A stretch of DNA of 12,527 nucleotides, taken from NCBI GenBank assembly GCA_934661735.1, contig CAKUJN010000059.1, positions 1 through 12,527 of the forward strand, written 5' to 3'. The position numbers were made by a program, and so were the translations under genes. Positions 5,835 to 10,860 of this stretch are shown piece after piece. Below the pieces are notes generated by a model that saw only the letters and a program-made list of their open reading frames with translations, did not search any database and had not been told where the DNA came from. Each line of letters begins with the position of its first letter. Positions within the stretch are counted from its first letter, which is position 1. This DNA is from an uncultured Oscillospiraceae bacterium. GTDB lineage: Bacteria > Bacillota > Clostridia > Oscillospirales > Oscillospiraceae.

Positions 5835-7313
5835 TTACAGAATAATGCAGATCAGTCCGCCGCTGGATTCGTTCAGAATCCGTGTCAGCGTATCCTTGAG
5901 CTTCATGCACGCGTCCTCGGGAATGCGCTTGAGCTTGGCGCTCATGCCGTCGTTGACCAGATCGAACAGCGATTTGCCGAAAAGATTGCTCTGCCAGAGC
6001 TTTTCCGTGTCGTTTTCGTATTCGCTCAGCAGGTAGTTGATCAGGTCCTCCGACTGACGCTCGTCGCCGACCATGGGGCTGACCTCGGTCTGGATGTCGG
6101 CGCGCATCATGTGAATCGACGGCGCGCTGGCGCGCAGACGGACGGCATAGCTGCCGTTCTTTTTTACGATCTGCGGCACCTCAAGGTGCATTTCCTCCGA
6201 GGTCGGCATGACGATGCCGTAGCCTGTGGCGCGGACCTGATCGAGCGCGTCGGCAACCTTGTCATACGAGCGCTTGACCTCGGCAAGCGTCTGCAAAAGC
6301 GTCAGCAGCTCGCCGTCGCCGGTGATGGTGAAGCCGCTTTCCTCGCTCAGCGCCTGATAGAACAGCGTCTGCGGCAGGGACAGCGTGCAGCTGATCGTGC
6401 CGGTGCCGAGGTCGATGTCCGTGACCTCAAAGCGCTCGACCTGCTCCAGCTCCGCAAGCTTCTGCGCGGCCGACTCCGCCTCGCGGATCTTCTCCACGCC
6501 GCTCAGGTCGCTCAGCATCGCCTGGTACAGCGTTGCCTTGACCGGATAGTCGTCCGGCAGCGTCGTCACCCACGACGGCAGGAAGAAGCGCAGCTCGGTC
6601 ACGGGGAACTCATACAGAAGCTGCTGCAAAATGCTTTGCAGCGTCTCCGCGCTCATGCTCAGACAGTTTGCCGTCGTGACGCTGACGCCGTAGCGCTGCG
6701 CAAGCTCCGTTTTCAGTGCCTGCGCCGCCTCGCCGTCGGGATTTTCCGAGTTGACAATCACGATGAACGGCTTGCCGGTGGCCAGCATATCCGTAATGGC
6801 GCGCGCCTCGGCCTCGGCATAGTCCTTGCGCGGAATGTCGGTGATCGTGCCGTCGGTCGTCATGACAATGCCGATGCTGCTGTGATCGTCCATCACCTTT
6901 TTCGTTCCGAGCTCCGCCGCCTGCGTCAGCGGAATCTGCTCCGGCAGCCACGGCGTGGTAACCATGCGCGGCTGGCCATCCTCGTCCGCGCCGATTGCGC
7001 CTACGACCATGTAGCCAACCGTGTCGATCAGCCGGACGGACAGACGGCTTTTGCCGTCCGGACAGATTTCCACCGCCTCCTCGGGCACAAACTTCGGCTC
7101 CGCGGTCATGATCGTTTTGCCCGAGCCGCTCTGCGGCAGCTCATCCGTCGCGCGCTCGCGCCGGAATACGTTTTCAATGTTCGGCAGCACCAGCTGCTCC
7201 ATAAAGCGCTTGATAAAGGTTGACTTTCCCGTCCGGACAGGCCCGACCACGCCGATATATACATTGCCGTCGGTACGCCGGCTGATTTGCTCATAGATTG
7301 TGCGTTCCTCCAC
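5835..7313 (-). CDS. spoIVA: Stage IV sporulation protein A, spore-coat ATPase
   Basis: SpoIVA is the mother-cell ATPase that polymerises on the forespore surface and forms the basement layer of the spore coat; it is recruited by SpoVM and, in Clostridia, bound by SipL. The product here is 492 residues, the same length as the B. subtilis protein. Seen: Walker A GPVRTGKST (24-32, Lys30), GSGKTIMTAEPKF with Thr70, Walker B region RLIDTVGYMVVGA with Asp97, a long middle and C-terminal domain, and the hydrophobic end GGLICIIL. The start is GTG at 7313: AAGGAGG lies seven bases before it and the protein then begins MEERTIYEQISRRTDGNVYIG. Position 71 is Ala, where I recall a second threonine in B. 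subtilis. A terminator and a sigma-E-like promoter separate it from sipL, so it has its own transcript, probably shared with the 76-residue gene. Confidence 0.97.
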   Translation of the reverse strand: MEERTIYEQISRRTDGNVYIGVVGPVRTGKSTFIKRFMEQLVLPNIENVFRRERATDELPQSGSGKTIMTAEPKFVPEEAVEICPDGKSRLSVRLIDTVGYMVVGAIGADEDGQPRMVTTPWLPEQIPLTQAAELGTKKVMDDHSSIGIVMTTDGTITDIPRKDYAEAEARAITDMLATGKPFIVIVNSENPDGEAAQALKTELAQRYGVSVTTANCLSMSAETLQSILQQLLYEFPVTELRFFLPSWVTTLPDDYPVKATLYQAMLSDLSGVEKIREAESAAQKLAELEQVERFEVTDIDLGTGTISCTLSLPQTLFYQALSEESGFTITGDGELLTLLQTLAEVKRSYDKVADALDQVRATGYGIVMPTSEEMHLEVPQIVKKNGSYAVRLRASAPSIHMMRADIQTEVSPMVGDERQSEDLINYLLSEYENDTEKLWQSNLFGKSLFDLVNDGMSAKLKRIPEDACMKLKDTLTRILNESSGGLICIIL

Positions 7314-7342
7314 GTTACCGCCTCCTTATATGCTCTGCTCCA

Positions 7343-7371
7343 TACGTATGCGGACAAACATTCTGATATGC
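7343..7371 (-). promoter_or_regulatory. Sigma-E-like promoter of spoIVA
   Basis: The minus strand reads GCATATC (7371-7365), a 14-base spacer, and CATACGTA (7350-7343). The B. subtilis sigma-E consensus is KMATATT-N14/15-CATACAMT: 6 of 7 and 5 of 8 positions match. The predicted transcript start is about 22 bases before the GTG. The -10 lies in a perfect palindrome, CATACGTATG. Confidence 0.7.
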
Positions 7372-7373
7372 CG

Positions 7374-7401
7374 AAAACGCCGCTCAGACGAGCGGCGTTT
7401 T
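7374..7401 (-). terminator. Terminator between sipL and spoIVA
   Basis: AAAACGCCGCTC (7374-7385) and GAGCGGCGTTTT (7390-7401) pair perfectly over 12 bp around AGAC. Runs of T lie on the outer side in both directions. It starts 3 bases after the sipL stop codon and ends just before the spoIVA -35 box. Confidence 0.88.
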
Positions 7402-7404
7402 TCC

Positions 7405-8901
7405 TCACATCGGTATGAGCAGCAGCATCTCCTCCGGAACGGTATCACCCGTCAGGTGGTTTGCGCCCGCGATGGACTCCGCGCGCGCGGCATACTCCTT
7501 CGCAAGCTCCCAGAGCGCGGTTCCGGCCGGACAGACGCGCAGAATCACAGACGGACGGCTTTCGTCTGCTGCGGCTTCATCAATCGTCCCGCCGCAGAGC
7601 GTCCGGAGCGTCTGATCACTGGTGAATTCCAGCTCGAAGCGGACCTCCGCGCGCACCTCCGCGCCGCCCGCAGACAAAAGCGCGGCGCATTCGGGCACCG
7701 TGACGCATACGCTGCACTGCGCGCCGGCGGACAGAGCCGTCTCATACGCGCACTCGGCGTGCTGATGCGCGCATTGCAGCGCCCCCGACGCATCGCGGTA
7801 GAGCAGATAGATATGCAGGGGCGCGGTGATGCGGACGCCTGCGTCCGTGCGCTGCTGCGCCGGCGCGTCGGCATACACGCGGCAGCAGATGATTTCGGCG
7901 GCTTCGGCATTGATCTGCTGGCGCAGCGGCATGCTCTGCGTCTGCCGGTCCAGAATGCAGCGCGGGCGCAGCTCCTGCCACTTCGCATCCAGCGCTGCAC
8001 CGACGGCATAGGCGTCCTCGATCAGCTCCACCGTGCGCGTGCCGGTTACAAGGCACTGCGCCGCCAGACTGACCGAAAGAACCAGCCGCGCGCCGCCGTC
8101 CTCCGCCTCCAGCTCCGCACCGGTCACGCACAGCCACGCGTCCATGCTGTCCCCGTCCGCGTCCTCGGGCAGATCGCAGTACTGGGAAAACGGAATCCGG
8201 CGCGAAAGCGTCATAAGCGCGTGCTCCGCCGTCTGATACAGCGCATGCAGCGCCACCTCCCCCTTGAACACGGCGCGCGCACCGACGATTTTCCGGTCGG
8301 TGATCTCCGGCACGGTCGTATAGGACACGATCTGCGTAACAGGCGGCTCCCCTGCCGCCAGCTCCACGTCCTCCGTCATGACGAACGGCTTTTCCGCCGT
8401 CATCAGCGGCAGGCGCAGCGGATACGACTGTGTCCGGATTTCCAGCTGCTCCGGCTTGTCTTTCAGCGTGCAAAGCTCCTCGGTCCGCGCCTCAAAGCCC
8501 TGCACCGTGCAGCCGATGCTGACGCGGAAGAGAATCTTGCGCGAATTGAGCAGACGCGCGTCCGCCTGCCGCACGGCACAGCAGCTGAGCACCTGCATGC
8601 TTTCGCCGGCCGAGGGGTGGTCGATGCGGACGGAAAACGGTATGTACGCGTCCAGCGTCCGCGCCCACGATCCGTCCTCGGGGACATAGAGCGTGCTGGC
8701 GCGGATACCGCCGGAGAGGATGATGCTCCCTGTCCGGCACTCCTTTCCCCGCAGGACGCAGGATGCCGAGGTACACAGAATCCGCTCGGCGTCGGGGAAG
8801 CTGTCAGGTACGATGACCTCGGCGGTCTCCTCCTGTCCGCGCGTTTCGTTGAGCGTCCGCTCAAGGAACGCAAGGCTGGTTTTTTCAAATTGAAGCTCCA
8901 T
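7405..8901 (-). CDS. sipL: SipL-like SpoIVA-interacting coat protein (SPOCS/DUF3794 domains plus LysM)
   Basis: This 498-residue protein has the plan of clostridial SipL, which binds SpoIVA through a C-terminal LysM domain and links the basement layer to the coat. Seen: repeated beta-rich SPOCS-type (DUF3794) segments at about 40-140 (SASCVLRGKECRTGSIILSG), 205-300 (KIVGARAVFKGEVALHALY, RRIPFSQYCDLPE) and 315-430, then a LysM-like end at about 454-498 (VCPAGTALWELAKEY, AGANHL, LLLIPM). The usual LysM G-D-T is AGTA here, but Trp464 and the final LIP are kept. No signal peptide or membrane helix, as expected for a mother-cell cytosolic coat protein. The ATG at 8901 follows AAGGAGTGATCGT. It lies between spoVM and spoIVA with its own sigma-E-like promoter and a terminator behind. 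Overall similarity cannot be scored here, but context makes the assignment strong. Confidence 0.88.
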   Translation of the reverse strand: MELQFEKTSLAFLERTLNETRGQEETAEVIVPDSFPDAERILCTSASCVLRGKECRTGSIILSGGIRASTLYVPEDGSWARTLDAYIPFSVRIDHPSAGESMQVLSCCAVRQADARLLNSRKILFRVSIGCTVQGFEARTEELCTLKDKPEQLEIRTQSYPLRLPLMTAEKPFVMTEDVELAAGEPPVTQIVSYTTVPEITDRKIVGARAVFKGEVALHALYQTAEHALMTLSRRIPFSQYCDLPEDADGDSMDAWLCVTGAELEAEDGGARLVLSVSLAAQCLVTGTRTVELIEDAYAVGAALDAKWQELRPRCILDRQTQSMPLRQQINAEAAEIICCRVYADAPAQQRTDAGVRITAPLHIYLLYRDASGALQCAHQHAECAYETALSAGAQCSVCVTVPECAALLSAGGAEVRAEVRFELEFTSDQTLRTLCGGTIDEAAADESRPSVILRVCPAGTALWELAKEYAARAESIAGANHLTGDTVPEEMLLLIPM

Positions 8902-8929
8902 ACGATCACTCCTTGTATGTTCTATCGTA

Positions 8930-8958
8930 TGTATACGCGGACAGGGACAAGGATATGC
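8930..8958 (-). promoter_or_regulatory. Sigma-E-like promoter of sipL
   Basis: The minus strand reads GCATATC (8958-8952), a 14-base spacer ending in TGTCCG, and CGTATACA (8937-8930). The -35 and the spacer end are identical to those at spoIVA. A better-looking CATACGAT lies six bases further on but is then too far from the -35, so the exact -10 is uncertain. The -35 begins 2 bases from the spoVM stop codon. Confidence 0.6.
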
Positions 8959-8959
8959 C

Positions 8960-9031
8960 CTAATTCATTTTGAACAGGAGCTTCAAAATACCGCACAGAA
9001 AGCGCGGCGCCTTTACAACTACAATCTGCAA
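8960..9031 (-). CDS. spoVM: SpoVM, forespore-membrane curvature-sensing peptide
   Basis: SpoVM is a tiny amphipathic helix that inserts into the convex forespore membrane and recruits SpoIVA. The peptide here has 23 residues and starts MQIVVVKAPRFLCGI. Aligned without gaps to B. subtilis SpoVM (26 residues, MKFYTIKLPKFLGGI), it shares Met1, Lys7, Pro9, Phe11, Leu12, Gly14 and Ile15; Pro9 is known to be needed for correct localisation in B. subtilis. The start is TTG at 9031-9029, chosen because it gives this register and has AGGAGGGA about five bases upstream; a GTG one codon earlier is the alternative. The TAG of the preceding 49-residue gene runs into this ribosome site, so the two are translationally coupled. 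The sipL promoter follows the stop directly. The open frame extends further upstream, but that part is a shadow of the other small gene. Confidence 0.9.
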   Translation of the reverse strand: MQIVVVKAPRFLCGILKLLFKMN

Positions 9032-9036
9032 CACAA

Positions 9037-9044
9037 TCCCTCCT
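9037..9044 (-). promoter_or_regulatory. Ribosome binding site of spoVM
   Basis: AGGAGGGA on the minus strand overlaps the TAG stop (9045-9043) of the upstream small gene. It fixes the start of spoVM at the TTG (or the GTG just before it) and implies coupled translation. Confidence 0.8.
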
Positions 9045-9192
9045 ATGCGCAGCCGGATAGGAGGCAGCCCAGAACCACCAGCACCACGCCCAGCAGCGCC
9101 CGCACAAACCACCCCGACAGCAAAAGCGACAGCAGAAGCCCGAAGCCGATTCCAATCAGCACCGCGCTGACTTTCTGTGCGCACGGACTCAT
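9043..9192 (-). CDS. 49-residue hydrophobic membrane peptide upstream of spoVM
   Basis: ATG at 9192-9190 follows GGAGGT by six bases and the frame ends in TAG at 9045-9043. The peptide starts MSPCAQKVSAVLIGIGFG and then is almost wholly hydrophobic, with two likely helices (about 9-26 and 31-46) joined by a short SGWFVRA turn. It ends LLSGCA, which looks like a lipobox but sits at the C-terminus and so cannot act as one. It stands first in the spoVM unit, behind a sigma-E-like site, and its stop overlaps the spoVM ribosome site. Probably a small mother-cell membrane protein made at engulfment. I recognise no named family, and the function is unknown. Confidence 0.72.
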   Translation of the reverse strand: MSPCAQKVSAVLIGIGFGLLLSLLLSGWFVRALLGVVLVVLGCLLSGCA

Positions 9193-9210
9193 AAAACCAC
9201 CTCCGATACC

Positions 9211-9239
9211 AGCTTACGCGAAAGCTGCGGAAAATGTGA
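9211..9239 (-). promoter_or_regulatory. Possible sigma-E-like promoter of the small-ORF / spoVM unit
   Basis: The minus strand reads TCACATT (9239-9233; 6 of 7 to KMATATT), a 14-base spacer ending in TTCG, and CGTAAGCT (9218-9211; 5 of 8). The layout matches the sites before sipL and spoIVA. Caution: the start point would fall almost on the GGAGGT ribosome site, leaving a very short leader. Confidence 0.45.
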
Positions 9240-9267
9240 AAAGCGGCGGATGCACTGCATCCGCCGC
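9239..9267 (-). terminator. Terminator after the zinc-ribbon/BIG2 gene
   Basis: The arms GCGGCGGATGCA (9243-9254) and TGCATCCGCCGC (9256-9267) are a perfect 12-bp inverted repeat around one base, so the real loop must open a few pairs. On the minus strand it is followed by TTTT (9242-9239). It lies 47 bases after the stop of the gene it closes. Confidence 0.8.
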
Positions 9268-9313
9268 CTGTGTCTGTGTGTAAGCCGCCTTTGCCGGTTT
9301 GTGTCTATGTGTC

Positions 9314-10609
9314 TCAGGAGATCGGGCACCGGACGATGCACTCATAGCTCCGTCCGCCATAGGTCGTATAGACCGTCGTGGTGCCGCGGCCGACTGCGTA
9401 GACGATGCCGTCCGCGTCCACCGTGCAGACCGACGTGTCGGACGACGTCCATACCACGCCGCTGACGCGGTCGCCGTTGGAATCCTTGAGCGAGAGGCGG
9501 AAATACTCGCCCACAATCGTCATGGTGACGTCCTCATTGCTGATGGTGCACTCGGTGTCCTCGGCGCCGGACTCGGCGCTGCTGTCCAGATTACAGCGGA
9601 CCGTGCACTCCAGCTTCATATCGTGCACCGTCGCCGTGACGGTTGCCGTGCCGCTGCTGACAGCGGTGATGACGCCGCCGTCGGAGACGGTCGCGACCGA
9701 GTCGTCCGAGGAGGCAAAGGTAATCTGCGCGTCCGATTCCACGTTGCTGACCAGAAGCGTCGCCTGCTGCCCAGGATAGGTGAAGAGCATGTCGGTGCTG
9801 CTCAGTGCAGGCGGGTCGTTCTGCTCGACCGTTTCGTCCTGCGGCGTCATGAAGTCGCAGGTGATCAGGCACGTCCGGATGAAATCGCCGCAGGAGGCCG
9901 TGATTTCCGTCACGCCGCCGCCGACTGCGACGATCTTGCCCTGCTGTGTGACTGTGGCGATGCGGGGGTCCGCCGAGGTATACAGCACCTCGTCGGTGCA
10001 GTTCTCGGGCGAACGCGTGGCCGTGATGTTATAGAACTGGCCGATCTCGTCAAAGGTGATGCTGTCGGTGCCGAGCGTCAGACCCGTACACGCAACCGGC
10101 TGGGCCTCCTGCTGCTCGGGCGTAAGCTCCTGATGATAGTCCTCTTCATTGGTATACTGCGCCTCGGTTGCGCCGGAGGTGCCCGCCGGCTGCTCACTCA
10201 TAACAGTGGACGAGGGGCGCAGGCGCTCGATCAGGCTGTCAAAATAGCCGATGTTGTAAAACGCAAACAGCGCGCCGGCCAGCACGCCCGCGCCCAGCAG
10301 CGCGCAGATGACAATCATCATCCAGCGCGGAATCGCGTAGATGTTTTCGCGCTGCGGCTTTTCCTTCTTCGGTTTTTCCGGCTTCTCCGCGCGCTCGGGC
10401 TTCACAGGACGTGCCTTTTCGCGCGCGCCGGTGCGGGCGGCAAAGCGCCCTGGCTTTACGCGGCTCCCGCCGCGCGTCTTTTTCCGGCTGTAGATCGGAG
10501 CCTCCATCGCGTCGCCGGACGACGGCATGACGGGCCGGCCGCACAGCGGACAGTGCGTATGCTCTTTCGAGAACTCCATGCCGCAATACTCACAGGTTCT
10601 CAGTTCCAT
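9314..10609 (-). CDS. Zinc-ribbon membrane protein with three external Ig-like (BIG2) domains
   Basis: The 431-residue protein starts with a zinc-ribbon (CEYC at 6-9 and CPLC at 20-23). A long basic and proline-rich linker follows (about 40-92, repeated K/R-PE-AEKPEKPKKEK), then one membrane helix (97-118, MMIVICALLGAGVLAGALF) and an acidic stalk. Three bacterial Ig-like group 2 repeats end it, at about 173-251, 268-339 and 353-429. Each repeat shows the family's T-SAD-RIATV / SSDDSVATV / SSDTSVCTV strand followed by G-I-AVG-G. The basic linker before the helix puts the zinc-ribbon in the cytosol and the Ig-like domains outside. The ATG at 10609 follows GGAGGT. It diverges from the Ser/Thr kinase gene, which has the same inside/outside plan. 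Function is unknown; a surface-adhesion or sensing role is an inference. Confidence 0.85.
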   Translation of the reverse strand: MELRTCEYCGMEFSKEHTHCPLCGRPVMPSSGDAMEAPIYSRKKTRGGSRVKPGRFAARTGAREKARPVKPERAEKPEKPKKEKPQRENIYAIPRWMMIVICALLGAGVLAGALFAFYNIGYFDSLIERLRPSSTVMSEQPAGTSGATEAQYTNEEDYHQELTPEQQEAQPVACTGLTLGTDSITFDEIGQFYNITATRSPENCTDEVLYTSADPRIATVTQQGKIVAVGGGVTEITASCGDFIRTCLITCDFMTPQDETVEQNDPPALSSTDMLFTYPGQQATLLVSNVESDAQITFASSDDSVATVSDGGVITAVSSGTATVTATVHDMKLECTVRCNLDSSAESGAEDTECTISNEDVTMTIVGEYFRLSLKDSNGDRVSGVVWTSSDTSVCTVDADGIVYAVGRGTTTVYTTYGGRSYECIVRCPIS

Positions 10610-10684
10610 TATGCTACCTCCATGCAGATGCAGAAAAATACTCTATGGATACGGCCATACGACCGCTATTTTATATTGCTTTCT

Positions 10685-10713
10685 ATTATATCACAAATTG
10701 TCGCGTATTCCAA
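10685..10713 (-). promoter_or_regulatory. Sigma-A-type promoter of the zinc-ribbon/BIG2 gene
   Basis: The minus strand has TTGGAA (10713-10708), a 17-base spacer and a perfect TATAAT (10690-10685) with TG one base upstream. The leader to the ATG is about 70 bases. Confidence 0.75.
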
Positions 10714-10735
10714 GAGGAAAGCACAATATCTTGTA

Positions 10736-10764
10736 TTGCATTTTTGCCCGTGATGTTCTAAAAT
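10736..10764 (+). promoter_or_regulatory. Sigma-A-type promoter of the Ser/Thr kinase gene
   Basis: TTGCAT (10736-10741), a 17-base spacer and TAAAAT (10759-10764). It is back to back with the promoter of the zinc-ribbon gene, the two -10 boxes being about 70 bases apart. Predicted leader to the TTG start is about 90 bases. Confidence 0.6.
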
Positions 10765-10789
10765 AAGCTATACGGTAAATTGGGGCCGG

Positions 10790-10842
10790 TTGGCCGCATC
10801 TGCCGGTCAACGCACATTCGCGCACGGCGCCGGACGCCGTGC
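10790..10842 (+). promoter_or_regulatory. Two hairpins in the kinase mRNA leader
   Basis: TTGGCCG/CGGTCAA (10790-10796 with 10804-10810, one G-U pair) and GCACGGCG/CGCCGTGC (10822-10829 with 10835-10842, perfect 8 bp, loop CCGGA). The second ends three bases before the ribosome site. Neither is followed by a T-run, so they are not terminators. They may tune translation, or be chance in GC-rich sequence. Confidence 0.4.
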
Positions 10843-10845
10843 AGT

Positions 10846-10853
10846 AAGGAGGT
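10846..10853 (+). promoter_or_regulatory. Ribosome binding site fixing the TTG start of the kinase
   Basis: AAGGAGGT lies seven bases before TTG at 10861. The first in-frame ATG is 13 codons later, has no ribosome site and would trim the N-terminal residues before the kinase core. Confidence 0.85.
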
Positions 10854-10860
10854 AAAGTAT

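Noticed and set aside
6111..7223. 370-codon + strand open frame across spoIVA
   Set aside because: It is antisense to a fully recognisable SpoIVA and has no ribosome site or motif.
7300..8973. 557-codon + strand open frame across sipL
   Set aside because: Composition is Arg/His/Ala-rich with no domain; sipL on the minus strand explains the region with promoter, ribosome site and terminator.
8922..9155. Another minus-strand frame (77 codons) over the spoVM region
   Set aside because: Third frame over two better supported small genes, with no ribosome site and no recognisable features.
8960..9184. 74-residue version of the spoVM frame starting upstream
   Set aside because: The extra N-terminal part overlaps the 49-residue gene in another frame and has no homologous look; SpoVM aligns from the TTG at 9031.
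9268..9313. Repeated TGTGTCT/GTGTCTATGT tracts as a tandem repeat array
   Set aside because: Only a few imperfect short copies; low-complexity sequence between the stop codon and the terminator.
9299..10753. 484-codon + strand open frame across the zinc-ribbon/BIG2 gene
   Set aside because: Shadow frame rich in Arg and Ala; the opposite strand shows zinc ribbon, membrane helix and three Ig-like repeats.
10781..10842. Riboswitch before the kinase gene
   Set aside because: Only two simple hairpins are visible; no known aptamer core or terminator/antiterminator pair could be recognised.
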